A stretch of 64,000 nt of DNA, from contig NC_056611.1 in NCBI RefSeq assembly GCF_018340385.1, positions 15,829,610 through 15,893,609 on the forward strand, read 5' to 3'. Source of the DNA: Cyprinus carpio (lineage: Eukaryota > Chordata > Actinopteri > Cypriniformes > Cyprinidae). The notes under the pieces were generated by a model, which saw only the letters and a list, made by a program, of their open reading frames with translations, was not told the DNA's origin and did not search any database. Positions 39,801 through 54,600 of this stretch are shown piece after piece (within the stretch, counting starts at the first letter, position 1; every line of letters starts with the position of its first letter). The position numbers and the translations under genes were made by a program.

Positions 39801-42800
39801 TATGAGCAATTTTATTTCACAATATAGTTATTTTTGCTTTAAATAAGGTCTTAATGATATCAAATGTTATGATACCATAGAAATTTCATAATTCTTGTTA
39901 ATAGTGTCAGTATCACAAAAAACTTATACTAGCCTAAATAATAATAAAAAAAAACTCAAGCTCATTAAAGACAAGTAAACAGTCAGCGAAATAAGAGTTA
40001 TGAAACTAATTCCAAGTAATAGGACAAAAAACTACAGTAGAACAAATAATTAAAAAATGCTACATTGTATAAAGTAATCAAATGAATAAAAACACTGCAT
40101 ATTCTTCAGTGTGTAAAGTAATTATACAGTATATCTCTTCTTATTAAAATTACCAAAGTGATTAAGTCGAGAGCAGTGAGAGATTTTCTCTCTTTTTTGT
40201 TGATTGATTAATATGAATGACAGACAGCAGGAACATTATACTGCTGTCACTTTAAGAGCTGCCCGTATCCAGTATATTATTACACATGTGATTTTACTTA
40301 AGACTTAAATTAATGTGTTTAAGAGGATACTTGCAAAGATGGGCATTGCATGTGTATTTAACAATTCAAGATCTATAAAGCTGTAAAAAACTGTTAAATA
40401 CTCCTGCACTCTATGAGCACTGTCTTCACGTGCGCGCACCTCTCTGATACCCCTTTTCCACCAGCATAAACCGGGTGCTAGTTCAGAGCCAGTGCTATTG
40501 CTGGTTCGATGGTTCAACTGGCGAGCCTTCTAAGAACCAGTTTGCCTTTCCACTGACTAGAGAGCCATCACAGAGCCAGGTCTTACTTCATCTGAATACC
40601 TCTCATTTCCCCTAGCAACGATAGCGTGGCAGCACCAAACACAACGGGATTGTTCAGGATGCATCAACACTGGGCGGACCGATCGTCACGCGATAGCGAA
40701 GCGCCGCGGGAACGATCCATAAGCATAAAGAGCCGTTTGCCTTCCAGTCGCTCCCGCGGTGCACTGGTGCCACAGTCTGGCCGGTGCCATCACGAACAAG
40801 CCTAAACACCAACAACAATGGTGGACGTTGCGTTGCTTTTGATGTTCATGGCTTTAAGAACCTACATCGGCATCCAAATACAGCAAATCCAACGTGTCCG
40901 TGTTTAGCTGTTATTACTAAATATGGCGGTTAAAAGTATTTTGTTGGTCACAGTAACCCCGCCCCCAGCCCCTGACACAAGCAGTTCTTACTTCTAGCCC
41001 AGCAATGTTTGGTGCTACTTACAAACCACTTTTCCTGGTTCGGAGCTGGTGCTTTGGGTGTTGAAAGACAAAGAACCGATTTGAAACTAGGCTCTAGCTC
41101 CAATAAATAGCATAATTAAGATATGCCCCTGGCCCCTATTAAAAAAAATAGGTTTAACTAGCCAAAGATGGTTTGCTTGTTTTGGCTGGTCTCTTGATTT
41201 TTTAGCAGGTGAGGTTGGAAGACCATCTTAAACCAGTTAAGACCGGCGAAGGACAGTTAAAGCTGATTCTTTTCAGCAGGGGCATCTTATGCCTCCTTTA
41301 AAATGCTGCCTCTGTAGACAGCTCACTTAGTGTTAGTCTGTAAGTGAGTGAGCGAGAGACTAAAAAACGAGAGACAGAGAGAGGGGGTTGCTCCAAGGGT
41401 ACGTCTGGCCAGCAGGGTCAGGGCCAGGCCACACACAGTCATCAACAATCCAAGGCTCTCAACAAGCCTGTCACTTTCTCTCTCCTCAAGAGTAGAGATA
41501 TTTACAACCATCCCAGCCAGACAAATTCCACAGAGCTGTTTGCTCTGGCCTGTTTACTATTTGTCTGTCTTGTCATAGACCTCCTTAGGACAATTTTGTT
41601 TAATGCGCTATGTAGACAACCAACTTGCACTGCAAAGAGCTGAATGGTCTAACCATAATAACCACTAATTATCCTGATGTAAATCCATCCACTCAGTAAG
41701 TAAAGTATCCAAATCCGTTACAAAAAATTCACTGGAACTGTGGCTCACCAGAACATAGAGAGCAAATTTCCCATAGCCGCTTGTGGAAAATTCTGAAAAA
41801 TCACTCAAAGCGAGTGCGTATTGCTCCTTTTGGTCCATGCCTCACCAAAGTGATTCTCTATAGAACTGAGATTCAGATGACTTCCAGGATGCATGAAGGG
41901 ATGGTTCAGCCAAAAATGAAAATTCTGTCATCATTTACTCCTCATCATGTCATTCCAAACTGAACTCTCTTTCTTCTGTGGAACACAAAAAAAAGACATT
42001 TCGGACAATAAACAGTTGAAACATTCTTCAAAATATCTTCTTTGGAGTTCCATAATGTCATTCACAAACAAGAACAATAGGAGAAATTATGAAACTGTTT
42101 CTTTGTATTACAGCAGCGCTCTGAGCCGTTAACACAGCGTAGTGTGGAAGACAGAACCATACGGCGGCACTGGGCAGCAGATCGCATATAAGTGGTGCAT
42201 GAGTGGTTAGAAGCACCCCAGGGAAACCAAGCTACAACTTCATTAACGGAACATAGATCAGAGCTGTCAAGCAGGCAGCTCCTCCAGCACGGTGTCCAGG
42301 GCCGTGGTGGTGCCATCCGTTCAGCACCGCTCATAAACAGCCCTCAAAACACCCACGGAGACTCTGAAGCACGGATAAATTGCACATTTCTTCCCACTTT
42401 AATGGATGACTTGGGTCGGCTTCTGCTTTACGCAAACCTGGCAGTGGCATGTGTGACCTGACAGATGCCTGATTCACTTCTGGGCAGTCAGACATTTGCT
42501 GTGGGATGAGGTTAGTGAGATGCCAGCCGATGTGAGGTGGAAATGATTAACCACTGAATACACTCAAGGGTGAGAGATACACTGAAATATAACACTAGCT
42601 GTGGTCAGCATAGACATGTAGTCTAGACGGTCATTGTTTCAGCAACCAAAACTATGCAAAACTTTATGGAGGCATATTAAATGAAAACAAATATTTCAGG
42701 CTATATTATGTTCCCCTCTTGGATACGAGGCAAATAAGACAGTTTGACAGATACAGCTTAAAACTTTTTATTTTCTATGACTGATGACCTGTGGTGCAGG

Positions 42801-45800
42801 GCTAAGTAATACTAACTACCTCACAATACAAATCACATTGCAACACGTCAAAATGATGTGGGGTAGTAATTGTTTCTGCTCAAAAATGTGAAATAATTTG
42901 TGTCTAACTTCAATAAAAAGGACAAAAATAATTAAATGGTCCAGAGAGTGTAAATCTGCGTGATCTCAGAGTTTCCATTTATTTCAATAAAAAACTAAAT
43001 ATAAAATATACATGGTTTTAAAGCAGTGGTTCTCAACCCCATACTGACTTAAACATATTGAAATTAATAAATTATTATCTAAGCTAAATTTAAATGCTAA
43101 AAAACACATAAAACCAGCTTTTTTGAATAAATGGCACATAAACCAGCAGGCTATATGTGCCATTTATTCAGGACACGTCCTGGCCAGGATTTTTATGTTG
43201 CCTAAAACATCCAAAGTAATGTGACCAATAACATGCAGGCATTGTACATAATCTACCAATCGTGGTTTGTAAGAAGGTGGGATTTACAGAGAACAATCAA
43301 AGTGATGCAAATACGCACACGTGTTTGTTCGTTCATTCGACTTGAAGCGGCGCTGCACAGACCAATCATTGTATGACACCAAAGTACTGTGAGAGTGATT
43401 CAAACTTTAATACGCCAGGGTACCAGTTGGTGGAAAGCACAGCGTATGCAAGCGTCAAAGCCAGCAAATGAATTGGGACAGATATCGCAGATTCTACCTG
43501 ACCTACAAAACATCAGCATCCATCTGAAAAGCTTTTTGACCAGAGGCATAGATAAATCATTAAATATAGATAAATCAGTTTACAGTGTGTAAGGCCTATT
43601 GCCCTTCCGTTGTCAATTGCGCTCGTTCCTGTTGTGTGTCCTTGATCTGGCAACCCATATGACTGCTGAGTCTGAGGAGGAGGGGCAGGAGAAACAACAC
43701 TCTCCAATTCTTTGAATTTGGACTGCAGTACCCATTTCAACCTCTAGTTGTCCATATTATATACTCCCCTTTAACAACTATTAGTAACTATTACTATTAG
43801 TATTGTGTTTACTGAAGAACATTCAATTCTTCCGCTAACTGTCATACGTGCATTCACGAGAGAATGGCGTTCCAGGAAATTATGTAAGATGTAGCGTAAG
43901 CTCTGATGAGAAGAGAAAAATGCGGAAGTACAGAGGAGAGAGCTAAACAAAGCTGTGAAACAAAAAATTCTGGTCACGAATTAAAAGTACAAAATGAGCA
44001 TTTGTAAAGAAAAATGTCAGACAAATTCAATATAAGCCAAGCAGAGACAGATTTTCCTTTGCTGTAAACCAAACTTGGTTCTCGCAAGCCTAGCATATTC
44101 TCACCGGAGCTTTTTCCCACATTCCATGCTATCCACTAGAATGCCATTCTCTCGTAAACATGCGTATGACAGTTAGTGGAAGCTAGAGATTACGGTTTAT
44201 AAAGTTTTAAATATGGTTATTTCTCACAAAAACGCTTTGAGCCATGTGGAATTTTTTTTTTTTATGGATTAATGCTCTTTTATTGGACTTCAAAATCTTA
44301 AACCCCATTCACTGCCATTATAAAGCTTGGAAGAGCCAGGACATTTTTTAATATAACTCTCCATAGGGGTAATTTTCAATTTTGGGTGAACTATCCCTTT
44401 AAATCTTTATAACTATTCTACATGAGAAATAAACATTTCTCTTGTTCACCATCTTGTTTTTCTTCTTTCATCAAGCCTCGTGGCAGTGCATTCTGGGTTT
44501 GCTCTCTCTGTGTAGGATACACACGATGCTGCCCTAGAATCCAGCCAAAATTTGGCCTCTTAGGAGGCAACATAACTAAACCGCCTACTTTCTGGAACAG
44601 TCTTCATGCCGGAAGCCTTAAATATTGCCTTCCAGGCAGCTCACTAGGTTTTGGAACAGAGCAAGTCTGTAACAGCAACATGTTGTGTAACTTTGAACAT
44701 TGCTTGCGTATTTTCACAGTTTTCTACCTCTGCTCTCTTCACAGTCTGATATTTAAATGCCTTTATTCAAAGTACAATTACTACAGGTTGTCCCTCCATG
44801 GGACAATTATTATGTTTCAGGGTCCAATGATTTTGCAGGATTCAAACCTGCAACCTTTTGGTTACCAGCCCATATAATTAAGTACTACACCTTATAGAGG
44901 GTCACATGTCTAAATTACCTTCCTGCCACAAAGTTCACTGTTGGCGAAACACACCAGCAATCCTCCACACTTGATTTCAAGGCTTTAAATAAGCCTGTTA
45001 TCACTGCCTGTTCATCTTGAGCAGGATCGTTCCTCCAGCTCTTCAGAGGAGTGTTTATTCACACTCACAGGAGAGGCATTCAGGGAGTTTGGCACAGATC
45101 TGACTCTCAGCACTCTGCACATTTTCCGTTTTTTAACTCTAGCTCAGCACTGCATATTTTTCTCATCTTTTGCTATATAAAAGCCTGAAGCTACAAATTA
45201 TCCTTCAAAGGTTTGCGGCTTCGGTCTGGTCAAAGTGCACCCTTACCTTAGTGGTTGTGGAGAACATGTACTTGTCCCGTAGCTGGAAGCTGTCCACCTT
45301 CTCCAGGATAACACGCCGGTTTTGCTCGTCCTGGAAGAAGTCGGTGCTGCTGAGGATGCTGGAGTCTCCCTGGGGCTCGTGGCGCTGGACAAACACTGTG
45401 GTGGGTTTGTCGTATGGTTCTACACCCCTATGGGAACAGAAAGACACACATGCTTGGACATATTTGTTTGGACATACTTGAAACAAGTAGCATGTGGTGG
45501 AATTCTAAAAGTCCCCTCTCCACATCTGTTTTTGTTTTTTTAGGTTTAGCATATATTTGTGCTCCATTTTAGGTTTATATGGCAAACATAAAAGCAGCCA
45601 ATAACCTATTTGTGTTTCATATTTATTCAGAAATCAACTAATAACATATTTATATGTGTTAATATTAAACACTACACTACAGTTTAAATGGCTAGGATGA
45701 GTAAAATTTTTGTTTTCGTAAAAAATTAATACCTTTATTCAGCAAGGATGCATTAAAGTGATAGTTCACTCAAAAATGAAAATTCTGTCATTAATTACTC

Positions 45801-48636
45801 ATCCTTGTGTTGTTCCAAACCCATAAGACATTCGTTCACCTTCAGAACACAAATTAAGATATTTCTGATGAAATCTGAGAGCACTCTGACCCTGCATAGA
45901 CAGGAATGCAACTGAACTGAATTTTCATTTTTGGGTGAATTAACCATTTAAATTCATTAAAGGGCACATCAGGTGCCCATATTCCACAAGTTGATATGAT
46001 TCTTTAGGGCAGGTGTTTTCAAACATTTTTGGCAGCCGAACCCCTTTGACATAAATTACTTACTTAAAGTACTCCCTGATATTTTAAGTTAATATTTCAA
46101 TAATTTAATGTCACATTTGCATGTCTAACTTTAAAAACATTTATTTTGATCAGTTTTAAAGTTTCAGTTTATATAGCCATTGTTATTATTACACTAAAAA
46201 TATATAAAAAATCATATTCGTATTTTTTTTAAAAAAAATTTTATTAATTCGCTAATGGTATACACTCATATACTGTGTACCAACCGGTACCAACTCACGA
46301 ACCCCCTGCAATTCTCTCACGAACCCCCTGGGGTTCGCGAGCCCCACTTTGGAAAAACCTGCGTTAGGGTCTTCATGAAAAGTCTATAACATGGTTTAGT
46401 TAAAATTTCTCAATGTTAGTGTAAAAAAAACACCCTTTTTACCCTGTCAAAAACCGCTCTGTTCACAGCAAGCCATTTCGGTGCATGTCCCTTTAGATGC
46501 TAATGAACTACTGTTCGCCCCGCCCCTCTCTTCTGTGGGGTGACGCACAGTTCTCTGAGAGACTGTAAACTTTAGCCGCATTTGTCGTGGAACTTGCTAA
46601 CTAGCACATTATTAGGTAAGGTGATTTGCAAAGATTCATTAAAAAAACCTTACACACTTCTTCTGGAAATGAAGCTGGATCACGAATTATTCGCACGAAC
46701 ATAGACGCATTTAAGTAGATCGGGGGGCAGATTAGCGTCAAAAAAATTATCCACTGCATCTTCAGTGGCTCAGATGTCGGGAGTAAATGACGACTGCTAT
46801 GTTCATTATTACATCAAACAACAGAACACCTCAGTCACTTGGAAGACATTCTTGTCTACACCTGCTCCACCGTCAAAACAATGGCGGACTGTTTACAGCT
46901 CACTCAGAGCAGGTCTGTGCTAAAACACCAGTGTCAATCAACAATCGTGGGAGCGGACTGCCAAAACTACGTCACTCTGCCAAGAATCTGTGAAAGAGCT
47001 TATTACTTATGGGGATTTGAAAAATAAAAAAAAAAGGGTGGTTGTGTACACACACTGCCAACACACATTTATGTTCAAACACCATGTTAAAGTGAATTTT
47101 GCATCTGATTTCCCCTTTAAAAGCAACACTAAAGACAATTATAATTTTATAACTAGGAATGTCACGAAAACCGAAAACAGTGTCTGCTCTATTTACAAAT
47201 AATTTATATATATATATATATAAAAAAAAACTAAACCAGCGGCATTACAAGATGGAAATATAGACTAGAAAATATATTTACACTTGCTCTGTCCTACGTC
47301 CATGACACTGACTCACTGTGGAGTGGCCAGTTCTAATCTTAACAGCTCTTAACGCCGAGTGTGCACTTGGGTGGTTAGATACATGATGAGCTAGTAGATG
47401 TAACTTTTGACACTTTGTGGTAAAAGTGGCTCTCTGATTGATTCTGGCCTATCAGTGCGGCTCCCATGGAAAAAAAATAGTGAAGTCCTCTGACAGTCTT
47501 ACAAACATTTACAAACTGTATCCAATATGATAAGAATGTTATGTAAGATTTTATGTTATGTGACGTTTTCACTGTTTACAATGGCGGGGTCTGCCATCTT
47601 GTCTTTTTGGCTTGTTGTTTCTGATTGCACTTTAACCCCAAGGGGAAAATCCAGATCAAATCCCAGAAGGTAAAATCAAAACAAAATAAAGTTAAAATTT
47701 GTTTTGAACAATTTCTTTGTCATCTGAATATTGATTTTAAGTAGGGGGGAAAAAATCAATTTAAATCGTAAATCAGATTTTTTTGTGAAAAAAATCAGGG
47801 ATTTTTTTTTAGGCCATATCGCCCAGCCCTATTACTGACTTTAATATATTTTTGACTGAATACACGCAGTCTTAGCATAACAATTTAGACTTCAAAAATC
47901 ATACAGACCCTAAACAGTAATGTATTTATTAGTTGAATAAAAGCTGCATGTAGTTTATGCATTTTCAAGCACACTGCTTAAAAAATAAGTTCATAAATAC
48001 AGTTACTAACTTGTTTTGTATTGTATTTCCTAATGATATACAATGTGCTACACTGCAATAACAGCACAGCGCATCTGCAGCAGCATTTATCAAACGTGAT
48101 CAATAGTTACTTCCACTTGCCAAGCTAATCTTTACATATCACAACTTACATTCAGCTGAAGAGGCAACCAAATTTCCTCATCTGTCTTCTGCATGATGTT
48201 ACTGATAAATTATTCAGGGTGAGCGTGGGAGATCAAGACTACAGACAGGGAGGAACAGGCAGCGAATTCAGATAATCGGACGGGAGTCTCTCTCTCTCTC
48301 TACTCTGGACAAACGGCCTGACTTCACTTCCTCTGTAAACACACAGGGGTGCTGATTGTTGAGACTGGTTCTTAAATCACCAAGCTAGAGGATAAAGGGA
48401 TTATCTCACAGGGGAACAAACACACAAACCTCGCAGTTTGCTTTTTATTTCACAACTGGGGTTTTAACATGTCCAGCAGCAGGGTGAGAGACGGATAAAA
48501 GCAGGGGCTTACAGCTCTTATAACCAGCCCTGCAGCTCTTATAACAAGCCCTGCAGCTCCGCCTTTAGTTTGTCTAGATTAATACTGAAAACCAATTGAG
48601 GTCTCAGAGGATACAGTCAGCAAACTCACACCCAAA

Positions 48637-48675
<39 letters not shown>

Positions 48676-51600
48676 TCTATTTGTTGACCTTTAAAAAAGA
48701 AGTCAAGCCGTTTAACAGAACTACTTTATTCCCTCTAATTGCTACTATAAAATAATAAAATACACTAAAATATTAAAATTCAGGTCAATACAGATACGCC
48801 AACAATTATTTTGAAGTTATAGCCAATATTAAAAATGTAAATTCTAAATTACACTAGAGTTGAAAAGTGTGGGGTCTGTAAGACTTTTTTTAATGTTTTT
48901 AAAGAAATCTCAGCAAGGCTGCATTTGATCAAAAATACAGTAAAAGAACGATATTGTGAAATATATTTCACAAATATTTCATTCTAATATGCATATTTGC
49001 TGCTCAAGAAACATTCCTTATTAAATCAATGAAAACAGTTGTGCTGCTTAATATTTGTGGAAACTGTGATACATTTTTCAGAATGAAAACATCTATTTGA
49101 TCTATTTAACATGTCTGCTTAAAAAAAAAAAAAAGAAACCTTACTGACACCACACCTTTGAATTGTTATGTACTTAGCAACACAAAACGTTAAAATAAAT
49201 AAATAAATAAATAAAATTAGTTTTACATGCCATAAGTGAATTTAGGTATCACAGCATAATGTGCAGTATGAAAAATTGAGATTTGCTAAAGATTACATTT
49301 AACAGTGTTATTAAATTCATTAATTTATTCTGTATTAAGATTAACATAAGAAGGAATCTAAATGTAAAAATAGAGAAAATCAGCATAAAAAAAATCCTAA
49401 TTATCAGCTAATAATCAATATAGTACTGATACATCATGCATCCTAAAGAGATCCAACATCTGGAAAGGGTGATCACCCTCTTAAAAAAAAAAAAAATCTG
49501 TCAATCCAGAAAAAGACAGAGCTGTTTGAAATGTACAGGTTCTTCTGACAAACATGAGCCAGGCTCAGTGTGAAAGAGCTATTAGAGCAAAGAACAGAAG
49601 GGTTTTCACTGCAGTAATGGTGTAGTCGGTCACCAAGCTCTCGAGTCATTTGTGTTGGACCAACGTAGTGGGTCGCTGATGTTATCTCCACAGGCACTGA
49701 CTGCCACTCCAGCCGATGAAATGGGCTACGGCTGGCAGACACAATCAATTATTAATACGGCCGCAGTCTGAGCCTCATCAGAGAAACATCCACAACCGAC
49801 TGTTTCACAGTCAAGCAGCCTGTCTGGACGGCAGCCCACACGCTTGCGAACACCGACCACTTCCTTATATAAATGCATCTGACTGTTATGTTGCAATAAT
49901 GTGCAAAACAAATCTGTTTTGGCATCAATTTGAGCTAAAGTTAAAAAATGGTAATCACGCCTGTGATGAATTACAGTCATTCTAATTAGCTCCGGAAGAC
50001 TAATTAGCTCCAGTCTTCCGGTTGGATCATATCCTGGAGCATAATGTTTACAGAATGGGAGAGCAATAAGCGCCACTCTGTTATTTCTAGTTGCTTTTTG
50101 CATTCGATACCAGTCCCTGATTGTGCAAACACTAAGTGCTGGCTGCAACCCAAAGCAAGAGTTTCACATTCCTACATAAACTCATGAATTGAGAGAGGCA
50201 GCACAGAGAGTGCTCAACCCTCTTCAAATTACAAACACTGGTACAAAATTCCTGTAGAGCGTGGAGAGCAAGCACTTGATTTGCCATTGATCTTCCTGAG
50301 CTCTGATCATTTTGTTAGTGTAACAAAGCAGCAGACTCACAACCCCTAATCTTTTAGATAGCAATCGAAACCACAGAACTGAGCCATATATGATCTTTAG
50401 CATCTATCTGATCAAATATACAGTAAAAATCATAATATTCTGAAATTTTATTACAATTGAAAATAACAGTTTTCCATTGAATGCATTTTAAAATGACATG
50501 TATTCCTGTGATGGCAAAGTTGCATTTTTATTAGCTTTTGCCCTAGTCTTCACTGTCACAGATCCTTCAGAAATCTGTTATCATCAACACTGAAAACAAA
50601 TATGCACAATAATATATTGTGGATACTTTTTCAGGATTCTTTGATTAAAGTTCAGCATTTATAACGGTAATGATAACCGATAATGTTTAGGATAACCAGT
50701 AATTTTTTTCAATTTGAAAGCTAATAACCGATATGTTTGCCAATAAATCTAAATCCAAATTTTTACATAATTTGTATGCAAGATATTAGAGACTAGCCAT
50801 GTACCAAACACTTAAATAAATAAATAAATAACATAAATCAAACACATACAATACAGCAACCTAGTTTGAACCCGTGTAAATTTTAAAATAAATTTTACAA
50901 TCCTATTACCAACTTTCTTTATCAAAAAAGGGCTCACAAATAAATAAAACAATGCTTAAATAATGCATGTCATGAACAACATTACTAACGTGTAAAGAAT
51001 CAAAATGCATGTGCCATGGATAAAACAGAATAGCCTCCACACACGGACAATAATGAAATTATTTTAATTAAACCATATTTTTAATAAAATAATAAGACAA
51101 AAAGCAGTGGATATTATTTATAATGCATCAATTATTTGGATTCCTCTGAAGGAAATAATGCATTATTTATTGGCTTTAATATATCGGCCAAATTTTCTTA
51201 TCCGTTCGATATTGATTACAGTAAAAATTAGCATTTATCGGTTAATACCGATATGGTGGCCGATATATTGTACATTCCTAAACCTTGGTGAATAAAAGTA
51301 CTAAATTCTTTAAAAATAAAAATCTTACTGACTCCAAACTTTTGAACTGTAATGTATACTAAAAGGCTACTAATAATAAGCAGACAACTGCATTGAAACT
51401 ATCTGAATTTTAAATTACTGTGATATATTATCATATAGTTTTCTATGTCACTACAATCATGGTGACATACAGTGGCGGACTGGCCATCTGGAGCACTGGG
51501 AGTTTTTATAAAAAATGAATTTAATACAGCTTTTTTAAATGGTAACATTATATATTTCACAGTACTGATTATTGTATTTTATCATCATCAAAATAACTTG

Positions 51601-54600
51601 TATATCTTTTCCACAATTGCAGCTGTATTCCTTAAAATGATAGATGTCAAGCTCCTGCAAAAGTACAAATACTGTATATCACCAATAGAAAGGCATCATA
51701 AAAACAGTCCGCATTCTGCACTATTCAAGTCTTCTAGACGATACCAGAGCATTGTGTCATATGGACTGATAATATTGGTATTTAACTTCAGTGATATTAA
51801 ACTGTCCCTCATAAAAATTCTTAAAAATGAGTTATTATTTGCCATATACACCAGGAAAGATTGATTATATTGATTATATTGAAATTCTTTATGCTTCAGT
51901 AGACTTTTAGGCAAGTATGTTTAATTGTTTACTCTGCTTGTTGGGATGAAAAGCTGCAAGCAAAATATGATGTGACAAAAAAATTTCAATGTAGCATTTT
52001 GTTACCGCTACTTGCTGGAAAATGTAGCTTGTTTCTAGAAAAGCTACTATGATTACAGCACTGAAAACTGAATTTCTACTTAAATTAGAAGCATGACTAC
52101 TTTAGGCAAACATAAATCAAACCCATACACGCATAGACAACATTACAAAACAGATTTCACACTGGACACAATCACGGAGCGATTTGCGTCAACACTTTCA
52201 AAGAGATGATCTTACCAGAAGTAGGACTTCACGTGTTCCTGAATTAACACCCACGTCTCACCAAAGTCATCTGATTTCCACAGCTGCCAAAAGAAAATTA
52301 AAAAAGAAAACAGAACGAAGGATAAGTCATTAAGTGTAAGCAGTTTCCAGTATAACATTTAATATGATTCAACATTTATTATAAACCAGCTTCTCATACG
52401 AAAATTACAGCTTATTAGCTCAAATCAAAACATGCTGCTTAGTGCTAAATTCAAAAGGGCAAATCTCTACAAACAAATAAAGCCCTAAAATGTCCCTAAA
52501 GTGCCATTCATTTTACTAAAACTGGACACATGATATACAAAAAGCCCAGTACTGATGGAAGGAATTAGTGTTCATACCTGTTTATTGGGGTGGGAACTGT
52601 CATAACCGAGGACCAGGTTAGGCCTCTTACTGTGCAGCAGTAAGTCTGTGGGCTTGAATGGGATGGAGAAACCTTGAACAGTTTGGCAGAAGTCAAAGGT
52701 CTTCCACAGGTAACTGTTCGTGGTGTCAGTAAATAGATACTGTAAAAGAAAAATTGAGAAATTAAGACATTTAAAAAGGGGTAAATTCAGCAAAAATAGA
52801 AAATTTAGACAGTTCAGCCATAAATAAAATGTCATCATTTACTAATCCCAAATTACTAATCCTATATTATATATAAACATAAAAAGACATGCAAAGCAGT
52901 GCCAAGTATCTATTTTCCATACAGTGAAACTAGGTTCATAATCCCAAGCTAGTAGTCACCAGAATAGTAGTCCATATGACTCATACATTTATAATGTACA
53001 AGATATATACTGTAAAATGACCTGATTATGGGTCTGTTTGTCTTAAAGACTTGGAGCTTTTATGATGCTTTTAATTGCCATTATAAATAACCATCCACTT
53101 TCTTTGTTCGAAAAAGAGCAGCATCGACATTCTGTTAAATATCTTCTTTTGTTGTCCACAGAAAAAAACCAAACAAGTCCTACAGGTTTGGAACTTGAGT
53201 AAACATATGATGACAGAATGTCAACTTGTTTCTAAAATATCCATTTAACCCCTGTAGTGGTTGACAACACAAAAGAAGCACTCAACGTTACTATATTAGA
53301 GGTGTTTATTTCAAGCAGTTGGCTCCATGAAAACATCAAAGCCTTTTAGTAAAAAAAAAAAAAAACATTTTTAACATAATTAACCATTAGGGAAGTCGTG
53401 GCCTAATGGTTAGAGATCGGACTCCCAATCGAAGGGTTGTGAGTTCGAGTCTCGGGCCGGCAGGAATGGGTGGGGGGGAGTGCATGTACAGTTCTCTCTC
53501 CACCTTCAATACCATGACTTAGGTGCCCTTGAGCAAGGCATCGAACCCCCAACTGCTCCCCGGGCGCCGCAGCATAAAATGGCTGCCCACTGCTCCGGGT
53601 GTGTGTTTCACGGTGTGTGTGTGTGTTCACTGCTGTGTGTGTGTGCACTCGGATGGGTTAAATGCAGAGCACGAATTCTGAGTATGGGTCACCATACTTG
53701 GCTGTATGTCACGTCACTTTTTTCATTTTTTTTAATTTTGAGTATGGGTATTTTTAACATAATTTGGCCCCTTCTCTTTGATCTTTCGTATAAGAGCTGT
53801 TGCTTTAAACTTTGTCCTCTCCATGGCCTGGTTATGGAAGCAGGGCACTTCCCTTTCCAGATTCTGAGGCAATGAGGACTGGGACTGAAACAGAAACGAT
53901 TGACTTAAAAAGAAACCTAATGCTGTACGGAAAAATGAAATAAAAAGAACAAAAAGAGGAAGTGGAGCATATGCATTTGCAGCATAACCTATGATCACAT
54001 CAGACCATCATTGATTCATAGAACTATATTTTTATGTTTGCCTTTGCAAACCTTATCATCACAATTTTGTTCAGTGTTCTCAGTGGTTGCCAGGGTGTTT
54101 CTATGTGGTTGCTAAGGTGTTCTGAGTGGTTTCTTACAAGACCAAGTCAAAAAAGCTTAGAGAAGCAGCAGCACCACTCTTCACAACAAGCCACATGATT
54201 TCATCACTTCACAGAGAAGAATAATAAGAGATCATCATTAAAAAAATGATTAATTCTAAATATAAGTTAAATATAAATATTAAATAAAATATGTATATGA
54301 ATTATTATTATTATTAGTTATAGTATTATTATTAGTAATAATAAAAAGTGTAGATAAAGAATCGATAAAGAATAATACTGTTGATTTACTTTAATATATT
54401 ATATTCTATATACATACTATAATAACTGAGGTCTATATAATAATTTAATGAATAATAATAGCCAATAGTAACTCCTTTACCCAAAACCCATTCACACTTG
54501 CAAGTCAAAGCCACTATAAAGAGATCAATCAAACAAACAGGCCCAGTAAGCCTCAGAATCAATTATGAGTGCTCATATCAGCTCATTCTTCACACAGCTA

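Larger units (their letters stand above)
34422..45246 (-). other. sorl1 intron 6 (10.8 kb)
   Basis: The largest intron seen, between propeller exons 6 and 7. It holds the SINE fragment, MITEs and hAT copy A listed separately. The stretches 34650-36820, 37100-37850, 38000-39760 and 42010-43830 contain only AT-rich sequence, short ORFs and unassigned repeat-like segments; nothing coding could be supported. Confidence 0.85.
45428..52215 (-). other. sorl1 intron 5 (6.8 kb)
   Basis: Contains the DNA elements between 45690 and 51290. The stretches 47200-48600, 49180-50400 and 51300-52215 show no recognisable gene. A two-ended remnant of the 30865 repeat family (ccaaacttttgaactgtaat) lies near 51330. 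Confidence 0.85.

Noticed and set aside
44422..44877. 151-codon plus-strand ORF in intron 6
   Set aside because: No recognisable domain, no splice partners, ordinary intronic composition; length is possible by chance in 64 kb.
49726..50148. 140-codon minus-strand ORF in intron 5
   Set aside because: Same strand as sorl1 but no SORL1 similarity, no fitting splice phase between exons 5 and 6, and no family signature.
53391..53465. Possible tRNA gene (A and B boxes)
   Set aside because: It is the head of a 368-bp SINE with target duplications; cloverleaf pairing is imperfect and the sequence continues into the SINE body.
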